This document shows positions 22,399 through 30,513 of a DNA stretch of 33,755 nt, in pieces. The stretch's first letter is position 1; each line of letters starts with the position of its first letter. The stretch is from IMG/VR virus record IMGVR_UViG_3300048930_000278, positions 1-33,755 of that record; one strand, 5' to 3'. Source of the stretch: a virus. The position numbers and the translations under genes were made by a program. The notes below the pieces were generated by a model. It did not search any database. It was not told the origin of the DNA and was given only the letters and a program-made list of their open reading frames with translations.

Positions 22399-25300
22399 TG
22401 AGTGACGACCAGAAGATCGACAACGCCGCCGCGCTCAAGTCGTTCCAGCAGGACATGATGAATTATGACAGCGATTACGCCGCGCATTATCAAAAAGCGC
22501 AGGCGGATGATGCGCGGGATTATTTCAAGGGCGTGCAAAACCAGCAGATCGAGCAGGCCCCGATCAGCGCGCAGGGTCAGCAGCAGGACATGACCGCGCA
22601 GGGGGCAATCCAGACCGCGGGCAAGGCGGCGGGCGCGGTGGCGAAGGATGTCGGCCTTGGCGTGGTGCAGGCCCCCAGGAGCGTGGCGCGCGGCGCGATC
22701 AAGGGCGTCAATTCAATGATCGGGTTCCTCGAAGGCGTCACCGACCTGATGCCAGCCATTACCCTGCTGAACGAGCAGGGCGAAATGGGCGCGCCGCGGG
22801 TGACGACCACGGGGGAAAAGCAGGAGCGGCAGGGCACGCGGATTAACAAACAGCGTGCCGAGGAGGGCAAGGAGCCCGTAGAGTTTGGCGCCGCGCCGCA
22901 ACTGCCCGTCCCCGGGAAGCCCGCCGTTGGAACAGTGACCGGCGGCCTTATTGAAGGGATCACGCAATTTGCCGTGGGCCTGAAAGGCGTGGACAAGCTG
23001 GGCAAGGTGGCGGGCGTGGCGAAGCTGGCCAAGGATGCCGGGGCCGCGCAGAAGGCGGCCGCCGCGATTGGCAAGGGTACGCTGGCCGATGTACTGGCGT
23101 TTGACCAGCATGAGCAGCGGCTTTCCAATGTGATCCAGCAGGTCCCGGCCCTGCAAAATCCGGTGACGGAGTACCTGATGGCGCGGGATGATGACGGCTT
23201 TGCCGAGGGCAAGCTGAAACAGGCCATTGAGGGCGCGGGCTTGGGGCTGGCGGGTGAGGTGCTGGGCAAGGCCGTCACCCTGATGAAGCGCGGCAAGTCT
23301 GCTGTGCGTGACATGAAAGCCGGGGGCTTGACGCCTGATGACCTGCAAAATCTGCCCCTGTCGGCGCAAACCGGGGAAACATTCCAGAAAGCTGCCCTGA
23401 ATACGCTGGGCGATGTCGATGATCCCCGCTTGCTGATACCCCGGGAGGCAAAGCCCGCGCAGGCGGTGGATGATGCGGGCACCGCGGCGGTCAAGAAGTT
23501 GAGCAAGGCCTCCAAAGCGACCAAGGATACAACCCCCGGCATGGTGCAGGATGCGGCCAAGTCCGACCTTGAGGGCGATATTATGATTAACTTCGCCCGC
23601 ATCGAGGGGCCGGAGGATATTAAGCGGGCCATGCAGGAACTGGCGAACGATCCGCGCCTGGCGCCCGATGTAATCAAAGCCCGCCGCGGTACGATTACGG
23701 ATGAGCAGCTTTTGAAAAATGCCGATGATGTCGACGGGTTCAGCACCCTGATGGAGCGGCGCGTAGGCGGGACGCTGAACGACCAGCAGACCATCGCTGC
23801 CCGGAAACTCTATTACGATGCCACCGACAAGCTGATCGAGGCGGCCAAGAAGGCGGGCGAGAATACCGCCAGTAACTATGACCAGTATGTTTTCCGCCGG
23901 ATGCTGGCAATCCACCATGCGGTGCAGCAGGATCTGCTGGGGGCGCGCGCAGAAGCGGCCCGGGCCTTGCGGGCGTGGTCCATACCTGTCGGTGGCGGCA
24001 ATCTGGACCGTCTGCGCGGCATCGAGGAAGCCTTGGACAATTTCGGCGGGGTTGAAGCCACGCAAGACCTTGCCAAACGCCTGACGCAGATGAGCCAGGC
24101 GGGCAAGATGACAACCGATCAGATCAATCAGGTGGCGCGCGGCGGGGCATTGGCGCGTACCGGCAAGGCCTTGCAAGAGGCGTGGAGCCTTGGCCTGCTG
24201 ACCAGCCCGCGCACGCATGTGGTCAACGTGAGCAGCAACGTGTTCACCGGTTTGACGCTGGGGGCGGAAAGGTATGGTATGGCGGCGCAGGGGGATATTC
24301 CCTTGCGCGAGGCCAACGAGTTCATGGTCGGGTATCTGGGCAGTTTCCGGCAGGCGATGGGCAATGCCGCGCAGGCTTGGAAAACAGGGCAGACGGGCTT
24401 TGGCATGGGAAAGATCGAGGCCCCGTTTGAGCGTGCCACGGCCCGGGAGGTTCTGGACCCGGAGGGCAAGGCCGGCATATTCAGCAAGGCACTTGACTGG
24501 TATGGCGCGGCGCTGAACCGCTATGTCGGCGGCACGCTGGCGGCTGGCGATGAATTTGGGAAAACGACCCTTTACAACGCACAGCTGCGGGCGATGGCGA
24601 CGCGGCAGGCGCAGCGTTTGGGCTTGAAAGGTGCGGATGCGACGCGCCATATAGCGGATACCGTAAGCAACCCGCCGCCCATGATGCGGTCAGAGGCGAT
24701 TGAATTTGCCAATTATGGCACGTTCACCAATGCACTGGGGGCTGGTGGCGCCGGGGCGCAGAAGGCGATCAACAAGATACCCGGGGCAAAATTCATCGTG
24801 CCATTTGTTCGCACGCCGCTGAACATCTTCAAATTCACCTTCGAGCGCACGCCGCTGGGCTTGGTATCGCAGAGTATCCGCGAGGATATAGCCGCGGGCG
24901 GTGTCCGCAAGGCATCGGCTATGGCTAAGCTAGGCATGGGCACTAGCGTGATGATGCTGGGCACTGATATGGCCATGAACGGCGAGATTACAGGCGCGGG
25001 GCCGGTTGATCCGGAGATCCGCAGCCGCCTGATGGCCGCAGGGTGGAAGCCGTACAGCATAAAGATCGACGATAAATATTACAGCTATGCCCGCTTTGAG
25101 CCCTTTGCCACATGGCTGGGGATGAGCGCGGACATGACGGAAATCCTCGGCAATTATGAAAGTTATGACATCGCCGCGCAGGACGAGATTGACGAACTGG
25201 GCACGGCTATGGTCGCCGCCATAGCCAATCAGGTGGTGGGCAAGACATTCATGCAGGGTATTTCCGACCTGACACAGGTGCTCTCCGACAGCAAGCGATA

Positions 25301-26039
25301 TGGCGCGCAGTATTTGCAGCGATATGCAGGGAGCCTTGTGCCGAACGCGGTGGCCGACATCGAGAAGATGGTCAGCCCGGAGCGCGAGCAGGTGTTCAGC
25401 ATGATGGACGGCATCAAGGCCCGCATCCCCGGCCTGTCTGATACCGTCGGCAAGCGGTATAACGTCTATGGCGAGGTCATCAAAAATTACTACCCCGATC
25501 CTGACAGCCGTGCCATCGCCTTTACGGAGCGGGCAATGCAGGCTTTCAACCCTGTGTTTTTCTCCGACAAGGACGCGCCCAGTCAAAAGCTGGATGAATG
25601 GTTTTTGTCGAGCGGCGTGGATGGTCCGAACATGCCGCAGAAGACACAAAAGTTTGACGTTCCCGGTGATTTTACCGGCGGCAAGGTGGCGGTTGATTTG
25701 CGGGAATACCCGGAGATTTTCCAGAGGTTCATGCAATTGCGCGGTGAAATCACCCTGCCGCAGTATGAAAAAAGCACCATGAAGGAATATCTTATAAAGC
25801 TGGTTAATCAGGAAGTGCCGTACAGCAAGGTGTTTTTCCACGGCATGGCCAAGAACCGCGAGGAGCAGGCCGCCTATATTTCCGGCGTTGTGGCTGATTA
25901 TGACCGGGCCATTCGCAAGCAGCTGGTGGACGAATATCCCGTTTTGAGGCAGACTATTGCTGAGGAGCGCACCAAGCAGATGCCCTTGCAGGAAAACGCT
26001 GGTGGCCAAGGTCTGGTCAGAACTAAACCGTTTCCATAG
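22398..26039 (+). CDS. Large internal/ejection virion protein (1213 aa, T7 gp16 position)
   Basis: This giant helical protein carries a conserved-looking middle region, ALQEAWSLGLLTSPRTHVVNV near residue 595 and FIVPFVRTPLNIFKFTFERT near 800. These are known to me from large phage ejection or polyvalent proteins. It has Ala/Lys/Glu-rich regions before and shorter helices after. I see no lysozyme-like or transglycosylase catalytic motif at the N-terminus, unlike T7 gp16. It should thread with the gp15-like protein across the envelope during DNA entry. It is the longest gene in the window and lies just upstream of the tail fibre. Confidence 0.7.
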   Translation: MSDDQKIDNAAALKSFQQDMMNYDSDYAAHYQKAQADDARDYFKGVQNQQIEQAPISAQGQQQDMTAQGAIQTAGKAAGAVAKDVGLGVVQAPRSVARGAIKGVNSMIGFLEGVTDLMPAITLLNEQGEMGAPRVTTTGEKQERQGTRINKQRAEEGKEPVEFGAAPQLPVPGKPAVGTVTGGLIEGITQFAVGLKGVDKLGKVAGVAKLAKDAGAAQKAAAAIGKGTLADVLAFDQHEQRLSNVIQQVPALQNPVTEYLMARDDDGFAEGKLKQAIEGAGLGLAGEVLGKAVTLMKRGKSAVRDMKAGGLTPDDLQNLPLSAQTGETFQKAALNTLGDVDDPRLLIPREAKPAQAVDDAGTAAVKKLSKASKATKDTTPGMVQDAAKSDLEGDIMINFARIEGPEDIKRAMQELANDPRLAPDVIKARRGTITDEQLLKNADDVDGFSTLMERRVGGTLNDQQTIAARKLYYDATDKLIEAAKKAGENTASNYDQYVFRRMLAIHHAVQQDLLGARAEAARALRAWSIPVGGGNLDRLRGIEEALDNFGGVEATQDLAKRLTQMSQAGKMTTDQINQVARGGALARTGKALQEAWSLGLLTSPRTHVVNVSSNVFTGLTLGAERYGMAAQGDIPLREANEFMVGYLGSFRQAMGNAAQAWKTGQTGFGMGKIEAPFERATAREVLDPEGKAGIFSKALDWYGAALNRYVGGTLAAGDEFGKTTLYNAQLRAMATRQAQRLGLKGADATRHIADTVSNPPPMMRSEAIEFANYGTFTNALGAGGAGAQKAINKIPGAKFIVPFVRTPLNIFKFTFERTPLGLVSQSIREDIAAGGVRKASAMAKLGMGTSVMMLGTDMAMNGEITGAGPVDPEIRSRLMAAGWKPYSIKIDDKYYSYARFEPFATWLGMSADMTEILGNYESYDIAAQDEIDELGTAMVAAIANQVVGKTFMQGISDLTQVLSDSKRYGAQYLQRYAGSLVPNAVADIEKMVSPEREQVFSMMDGIKARIPGLSDTVGKRYNVYGEVIKNYYPDPDSRAIAFTERAMQAFNPVFFSDKDAPSQKLDEWFLSSGVDGPNMPQKTQKFDVPGDFTGGKVAVDLREYPEIFQRFMQLRGEITLPQYEKSTMKEYLIKLVNQEVPYSKVFFHGMAKNREEQAAYISGVVADYDRAIRKQLVDEYPVLRQTIAEERTKQMPLQENAGGQGLVRTKPFP

Positions 26040-26051
26040 GAGTAACGACCG

Positions 26052-27485
26052 ATGACCGTGACGACAAATGATGGCCTGATACAGATGACCGCGACGGGCG
26101 GGGAAACCACCGTCGACTTCGACTTTCTCATCTATGCCAAAACGGACCTTACGCTGTATGAAACCGACCTGACCGGGGCGATTTCCACGCTGGTCCTGAA
26201 CACGGATTACACCATTGCGGACAGCGAACTGAACGACCCCGCGGGCGGCGAAATCGTGCTGGACGCTGGCCAGTATCCTTCTGGCGCCACGGCTGGCCAT
26301 GTGTTCACGGTGGAAAGCAATATCCCGTCGACCCGGTCGGCAGACTTCCAGCAGGGCGGGGATTTTTTTGCTGCCACGTTGAACCGCGACATTGACCGTC
26401 TGACCCGGATTACGCAGCAGCTCAAGCGCGACCTGTCGCGCTCTGCCCGCCTGCGGATCGACTCTCTGCTGACCTCTGTGACCTTCACCGAGGACCCGGT
26501 TGACGGTTTTGCTCTGGTCTGGGATGGGGTAAACGGCAATATTGCCAACGGCCTGTCCTTGGCGGACATCACCACGGCCACCGCCACGGCGACAGGCGCG
26601 GCTGCGACAGCGACCACGCAGGCCGCCACGGCAACAACCCAAGCCGGGATCGCCACCACACAAGCGGGCATTGCCACAACCAAGGCGGCAGAAGCGGTTG
26701 CGGCTGCGGCAAGTATCGACCTTCCCACCTTGGGCGCAGCGCACACTGTATTGCAAGTCAATACGGCTGGTAACGACCTTGAATACGCACTGATAGACGT
26801 CAATAATCTTAAGTCTGATTTTATCAACGATGCCACGACCGGCACGATTGACAGCGCGGATTATGTTTTGTTTTCGGATGTAACCGCAAGCAACGTTACG
26901 CGCAAGGATACTGTGGCGAATTTGCTGGCTTTGGCTTCTGGCGGTGGCTGGGTGCCTATTAAGACGGTGACGGCTGCGAACGACGCCACGATTGACTTTG
27001 TAAACGGCACGGGCGGGGTTGTGCTGGATGGGACGTATAAGGCTTATGCTTTTGTTCTGTCATCTGTTATTCCCGCTACTGATTCTGAGGCTTTTTGGGT
27101 TAGGACGTCAACAAATGGTGGCGTTTCTTACGATAGCGGTGGATCAGATTATAAATCACAGCAATTTCATCAAAACGCAAGCGGCACAATAACAGCGGCT
27201 TACACATCTGGCGCGTCTTCAGTAATATTGACACCGATTGATGCGGGCAACGACACTGGCGAAACATTAAATATATGTATGTTCTTTTACAATCCAGCCA
27301 GTACAACGCTTTATAAAAACATGGATGCAAGCGTTGTGTATGTGCGCGATGATGGTACTTTGGTAACGGCGAAAGTTACGGGATACCGAAACGCCACTAC
27401 TGACATTGACGCCGTACGTTTCTTATTCTCATCCGGCAACATATCAACCGGCACCTTCACCCTTTACGGCTTGGCGAGCGCATAA
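26052..27485 (+). CDS. Tail fibre protein (T7 gp17-like N-terminus)
   Basis: The first ~135 residues match the T7 fibre virion-attachment domain (TTVDFDFLIYAKTDLTLYE, then FQQGGDFFAATLNRDIDRLTRITQQLKRDLSRSARL). Residues ~172-218 are a heptad repeat (ATTQAGI twice, then ATTKAAE), a trimeric coiled-coil shaft. The C-terminal ~240 residues are beta-rich with lower GC codon use than the front half. The fibre binds the host receptor, and the distal part should set host range. The RBS TAGGAGTAACG sits just after the previous stop. Its last base overlaps the next ATG (TAATG). Confidence 0.8.
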   Translation: MTVTTNDGLIQMTATGGETTVDFDFLIYAKTDLTLYETDLTGAISTLVLNTDYTIADSELNDPAGGEIVLDAGQYPSGATAGHVFTVESNIPSTRSADFQQGGDFFAATLNRDIDRLTRITQQLKRDLSRSARLRIDSLLTSVTFTEDPVDGFALVWDGVNGNIANGLSLADITTATATATGAAATATTQAATATTQAGIATTQAGIATTKAAEAVAAAASIDLPTLGAAHTVLQVNTAGNDLEYALIDVNNLKSDFINDATTGTIDSADYVLFSDVTASNVTRKDTVANLLALASGGGWVPIKTVTAANDATIDFVNGTGGVVLDGTYKAYAFVLSSVIPATDSEAFWVRTSTNGGVSYDSGGSDYKSQQFHQNASGTITAAYTSGASSVILTPIDAGNDTGETLNICMFFYNPASTTLYKNMDASVVYVRDDGTLVTAKVTGYRNATTDIDAVRFLFSSGNISTGTFTLYGLASA

Positions 27486-27814
27486 TGAAAACATTGCACG
27501 ATGGCACCGAAGTATCTGACGACACGCCCACGAAAAACGTGTCTGGTTTGAGGTATCTTCTGACCCCCGAAGAAATCGCCGCCCGGCAAGCAGAAGAAGC
27601 CGCATACGAAGCCGCGAAACCTTTGCTTCAATGGCAATCCCGCATGGCTGCGACTGACAGCAAAATCCCGCGTTACGTGGAAGATTTGATTGATGGTGTT
27701 CAGTCTGCTTTGCAGGCTTCGGGCGTCAGTCTGTCAAACCATATTCCTGATGCGCTGATGACAGCGTACGCGGAAAAGAAAACCATCCGCAGCCAGAAAC
27801 CGAAATCAGGATAG
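27485..27814 (+). CDS. Probable tail fibre assembly/chaperone-like protein (109 aa)
   Basis: The sequence begins MKTLHDGTEVSDDTPTKNVSG and has LTPEEIAARQAEEAAYEAAK and later RMAATDSKIPRYVEDLIDGV. The MAATD...PRYVEDLID segment is typical of small phage proteins directly following fibre genes, often tail-fibre assembly or unknown. It is coupled by TAATG. Chaperone activity is inferred from position. Confidence 0.5.
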   Translation: MKTLHDGTEVSDDTPTKNVSGLRYLLTPEEIAARQAEEAAYEAAKPLLQWQSRMAATDSKIPRYVEDLIDGVQSALQASGVSLSNHIPDALMTAYAEKKTIRSQKPKSG

Positions 27815-27820
27815 GGGGAC

Positions 27821-28096
27821 ATGATGGAAAAAATGCCTTGGCACCTTGATCGCAAAGTACCTGTCAGCCTCGCCTTGGCGCTTTTCCTGAATGTCGCCGC
27901 TACCGTCTGGTGGGCGGCAACCCTGTCCGCCATGCTGAGCAACCAGCAAAAGACCATTTCCCTGCATGACACCCAGATAGCCGCCATAGCCGCCGCGCAG
28001 GCAGGCGTCGGCGAGCGGCTGGCAACCCTCGAAGCCGGGCAGGCCTACCAGACCAAGATCCTCGACAAGATCGACGACAAGCTGGAGGCTAAATGA
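27821..28096 (+). CDS. Membrane protein with coiled-coil tail, possible holin/lysis accessory (91 aa)
   Basis: One hydrophobic segment (VPVSLALALFLNVAATVWWAATLSAML, about residues 13-39) is followed by a polar helix (QQKTISLHDTQIAAIAAAQ, ERLATLEAGQ, KILDKIDDKLEAK). This resembles XhlA-like small lysis proteins. It overlaps the endolysin gene by four bases, so a lysis role is likely. The second Met at 27824 is an alternative start. Confidence 0.55.
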   Translation: MMEKMPWHLDRKVPVSLALALFLNVAATVWWAATLSAMLSNQQKTISLHDTQIAAIAAAQAGVGERLATLEAGQAYQTKILDKIDDKLEAK

Positions 28097-28509
28097 CATT
28101 CTACCTGTCCCGCGCATCGCTTTCAAAATTGCAGGGCGTCCACCCCGACCTTGTGAAAGTCGTCAAGCGGGCTATCGAGATCACGCCTGTCGATTTCAAG
28201 ATTACCTGCGGCCTGCGGACCCAGATCGAGCAAGCCGCCCTGTACGCCCAAGGCCGCACGAAGCCGGGCAAGATCGTGACATGGACCATGAACAGCCAGC
28301 ACCTCATACAGGCAAGCGGGTACGGCCACGCCATTGACGTCGCCGCGCTGGATGGCGGCGAGATCACATGGGACTGGCCGCACTATGAAGCCATAGCTGA
28401 CGCCATGCGCCGCGCCGCCGAGGAGCTGGACGTGGCCATTACATGGGGCGGCACCTTCACCCGGCGCGACGGGGCGCACTTTCAACTGGACACAAAGGTG
28501 TACCGATGA
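28093..28509 (+). CDS. M15-family endolysin (L-Ala-D-Glu / D-Ala-D-Ala-type peptidase)
   Basis: This 138-residue zinc peptidase cleaves peptidoglycan cross-links or stems in the periplasm. The zinc ligands are readable: H70 in SQH, D82 in GHAID, H129 in RDGAHF, with D126 of the DxxH pattern as likely catalytic base. WGG at 118-120 fits the family. There is a ~5-residue insertion between H70 and D82 compared with T5/PLY500-type SxHxxGxAxD, so spacing is 12 instead of 7. No signal peptide, so a holin is needed. It lies between two membrane genes. Confidence 0.85.
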   Translation: MTFYLSRASLSKLQGVHPDLVKVVKRAIEITPVDFKITCGLRTQIEQAALYAQGRTKPGKIVTWTMNSQHLIQASGYGHAIDVAALDGGEITWDWPHYEAIADAMRRAAEELDVAITWGGTFTRRDGAHFQLDTKVYR

Positions 28510-28736
28510 AAATACAGGAATTTTTCCAGTCAGATGCCGGGCCGCTGTCGATGTCGCGGCTGCTGATGTTCGGCAGCTTTATCGTTTCCAGTGTCATAAT
28601 GCTGGTGCTGACCCGCGCGGATATGATGAACGAGGGGTATTTTTCCATGTATATTACCGCGTGGTCCGGTTCCTATCTGATCGGCAAGGGCATTGACATG
28701 AAGGCCGCCACCAGCCAGCAGGGGGGCAAGCAATGA
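28506..28736 (+). CDS. Probable holin (76 aa)
   Basis: The ATG at 28506 overlaps the endolysin stop (ATGA); an upstream in-frame start at 28443 would lie inside the endolysin gene, so I reject it. The protein reads MKIQEFFQSDAGPLSMSRLL, a hydrophobic segment (MFGSFIVSSVIMLVLT), then a second (YFSMYITAWSGSYLIGKGI), and a polar basic tail. Two membrane segments and position between endolysin and spanin make it the best holin candidate; membrane pore formation is inferred. Confidence 0.6.
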   Translation: MKIQEFFQSDAGPLSMSRLLMFGSFIVSSVIMLVLTRADMMNEGYFSMYITAWSGSYLIGKGIDMKAATSQQGGKQ

Positions 28737-29092
28737 TATGGGCACAAGTGTTTGGGTTTATTGCGAAATACTGGCGGACGGGATTGATTATTACCGCCAT
28801 CGTAGCCGTTTCTGGTTTGTGGCTACATTCACAGGGCCAAGGGGAAAAGATCGCCAGATTGAAGGCGGATTTGGCCTTAAAATCAAGCGTCATTGAGGAA
28901 ATGGAAAACGCCCGGCGGGCAATGGAGAGGACGGCACAGCATGACAGGCACAACATGGACACAGCCGCGCGGTCGGCGGCAGCGGTGGCGGCGGGCAGGC
29001 AGGGCGGTGATGGCCCTATGGCTCCTGTGTTGCGCGGCGAATATGACCGCGTGCTCGACCTTGCCGCGAAGAACCCCGGTTATTTCAGATAG
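28733..29092 (+). CDS. Rz: Inner-membrane spanin subunit (Rz-like)
   Basis: This 119-residue protein has one membrane segment near the N-terminus (TGLIITAIVAVSGLWLH, about 17-33) and a long periplasmic helix (EKIARLKADLALKSSVIEEMENARRAMERTAQHDRHNM). It is the i-spanin form that pairs with an outer-membrane lipoprotein to fuse membranes at lysis. It overlaps the holin by four bases. An o-spanin gene starts inside it in another frame, which supports the call. Confidence 0.75.
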   Translation: MIWAQVFGFIAKYWRTGLIITAIVAVSGLWLHSQGQGEKIARLKADLALKSSVIEEMENARRAMERTAQHDRHNMDTAARSAAAVAAGRQGGDGPMAPVLRGEYDRVLDLAAKNPGYFR

Positions 29093-29279
29093 CACCCTGA
29101 CATGCCCTTGGCCCCCGCAATATGCCCCGCCCGCCGCGGCGACCCAAGCAGACGCCGCCGACGCACTGACCACAACGTTCCTGGCGGGCGACACTTGCGC
29201 TTACCGGCTGGCCTGTGTGCGCGGCCTGCTGCATGGAAAAACGCCCCCTTGTCCGGAGCCCGCCGTGGCCGTACGATAG
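28941..29279 (+). CDS. Rz1: Outer-membrane spanin lipoprotein (Rz1-like), nested start
   Basis: It lies in the +1 frame relative to the Rz-like gene and extends beyond it. A basic start (RGRRQRWRRAGRA) leads to VMALWLLCCAANMTAC, a lipobox (MTAC) with lipidated Cys. A Pro-rich stretch (CPWPPQYAPP) and a polar tail with TCAYRLACVRG and TPPCPEP follow. ATG 28941 and ATG 29010 (or GTG 29007) are candidates; the shorter gives a standard signal peptide. It is longer than lambda Rz1 (60). Confidence 0.7.
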   Translation: MTGTTWTQPRGRRQRWRRAGRAVMALWLLCCAANMTACSTLPRRTPVISDSTLTCPWPPQYAPPAAATQADAADALTTTFLAGDTCAYRLACVRGLLHGKTPPCPEPAVAVR

Positions 29280-29310
29280 GCGATCACCAACAAACACAAG
29301 GAAACAGGAT

Positions 29311-29643
29311 ATGAAAACCTATTACATCGAGCTGCACAAAGATGGCCAGACGCTGGAAGTATCAGCCGCGCCTGCCAACAATCTGGAGGAAGCTATTTCC
29401 GCCGCCGTGCGCGCCGCCATTGGCCGGGGCCGGGATAATTTCAGCGCGCGGGAAACCACAGAGGATGCCTTTCAAGCGTTCATGAACGGCGGCGCACCGA
29501 CACCTGCCGCCCAACCGGAGGAGCCGCCCGCGGCGCCGGAGAGTGAAACCATGGATGAAGGCGAGAAGCTGCCCGAGGAGCCCGCCCCGGCTGCCGATGA
29601 AGCGCCGCAGGAAACCACCGAGGAACCGCCCGCGGCAGCCTGA
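29311..29643 (+). CDS. Hypothetical protein with acidic Pro/Glu-rich tail (110 aa)
   Basis: The first ~65 residues are a small mixed fold (MKTYYIELHKDGQTLEVSAA, then helix NNLEEAISAAVRAAIGRG). The rest is a low-complexity acidic tail (PAAQPEEPPAAPESE...) that is likely disordered. ATG 29311 follows ACACAAGGAAACAGG. This is the last rightward gene before the terminator cluster. Function unknown. Confidence 0.55.
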   Translation: MKTYYIELHKDGQTLEVSAAPANNLEEAISAAVRAAIGRGRDNFSARETTEDAFQAFMNGGAPTPAAQPEEPPAAPESETMDEGEKLPEEPAPAADEAPQETTEEPPAAA

Positions 29644-29657
29644 CCGGCACAGACAGC

Positions 29658-29687
29658 AAAAAGCCCCCGGCATGGGGGCTTTTTTTG
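29658..29687. terminator. Bidirectional intrinsic terminator
   Basis: AGCCCCC (29662-29668) and GGGGGCT (29674-29680) with a 5-base loop, preceded by a run of A and followed by T7. It ends the rightward transcript and, with the A-run as the T-run on the other strand, can also stop leftward transcripts from the opposing operon. Confidence 0.85.
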
Positions 29688-29705
29688 TTTCACGTGTAAC
29701 GGAAA

Positions 29706-29738
29706 GGCGGGGAGGGTGTTTGACTACCACTCCCCGCC
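29706..29738. terminator. Second hairpin between converging operons
   Basis: GGCGGGGAG (29706-29714) pairs perfectly with CTCCCCGCC (29730-29738), loop of 15. Leftward transcripts would read TTTCC after the stem, so it is a fair weak terminator for the recombination operon. Confidence 0.5.
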
Positions 29739-29779
29739 CCCACAAGGCACCGCGATGCAAGGCGCAGTGCTTTACCACT

Positions 29780-30313
29780 TTACGGCTGAAGGCCCGTTAA
29801 TGCAATAACGCCTTTGGACCCGACCTTTTTCAGATACCCGAGGTCAATGAGGTTTTTGATATGCCGCGCCCCGGTGTTATGGCTACCCCATCCCCCGCGC
29901 TCGGACAGGCTGCGGGAAGTGATAACCACCTTGTCGTTCACCATCATCTCGATCATGCGGAAAGCCTTGGTCTGTTCCGGCGTCAAGGTGGGGCCGCAGG
30001 GGGCCTGTTCGGCCTTCGGGGCCTTCGGGGCCTTCACCGCCTTACCTTTGGCCGCAGCCTTGCCCTTGGGCTTCCTCGGGGCGCTGGCGGCCTCTAAGTT
30101 CGCGGCGTCGACAGCCCCCGCTAAAAGCCGGTCATTCAGGTTGATGATGGTCAGTGCCAGCAGGCGGCAGGTACGCGCCGGGACCGGTATAGCGTCCTCG
30201 CCGTCCTTGTGCGCAAAATTGCGGTCGTAACGCTTGGCCACGGCCAGAGCTTCGTTAATCTGGTCAGCGGTCAGATCGCTGGCCTGTATCGGGGTGTATT
30301 TCTCGCCTGTCAT
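29780..30313 (-). CDS. DNA-binding-like protein with Lys/Ala linker (177 aa)
   Basis: The first ~75 residues (ASDLTADQINEALAVAKRYDRNFAHKDGEDAIPVPAR) are a helical domain of unknown function. A Lys/Ala/Pro linker (KGKAAAKGKAVKAPKAPKAE) follows. A C-terminal winged-helix-like domain closes it: VNDKVVITSRSLSERGGWGSHNTGARHIKNLIDLGYLKKVGSKGVIALTG. It is the last gene of the leftward operon. It may be a regulator or DNA-end partner of the recombinase; no proof here. Confidence 0.55.
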   Translation of the reverse strand: MTGEKYTPIQASDLTADQINEALAVAKRYDRNFAHKDGEDAIPVPARTCRLLALTIINLNDRLLAGAVDAANLEAASAPRKPKGKAAAKGKAVKAPKAPKAEQAPCGPTLTPEQTKAFRMIEMMVNDKVVITSRSLSERGGWGSHNTGARHIKNLIDLGYLKKVGSKGVIALTGLQP

Positions 30314-30315
30314 TT

Positions 30316-30513
30316 CTATCTCCTTGTGGGTTGCAGTCTTATGTAATGTTGGGGCACGCTGTATTCCTTGGATAGTGCCTTTCTGACATCATCGCGCATT
30401 CCCTGTGTCAGATTGGCTGGCAGGTCGACGCGCTCGATGACGAACCCGTCCACCATTACCTTGTACTCCTGCACAGGGTACGCACGCGCCGCGCTTTTGT
30501 CCATAGCGGTCAT
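30316..30513 (-). CDS. Small hypothetical protein (65 aa)
   Basis: Its ATG overlaps the RecT stop (ATGA on the minus strand), so the longer in-frame version inside RecT is rejected. MTAMDKSAARAYPVQEYKVMVDGF reads as a beta-like start, then PANLTQGMRDDVRKALSKEY helix and a short basic end (LQPTRR). It is of unknown function and co-translated with the annealing protein. Confidence 0.55.
   Translation of the reverse strand: MTAMDKSAARAYPVQEYKVMVDGFVIERVDLPANLTQGMRDDVRKALSKEYSVPQHYIRLQPTRR

Noticed and set aside
22398-22760. Transglycosylase domain at N-terminus of the large ejection protein
   Set aside because: No E...GS..NV..GL-type motif could be read.
20659-26756. Very long minus-strand frames at 20659-22311, 22713-24650 and 24930-26756
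   Set aside because: They lie exactly opposite well-supported virion genes; GC-rich codon bias leaves the reverse frame open. Their products are His/Arg/Leu-rich with no domain.
28443-28505. Longer holin start inside the endolysin gene
   Set aside because: The extension is read from the endolysin C-terminal codons and the ATG at 28506 has the usual ATGA overlap.
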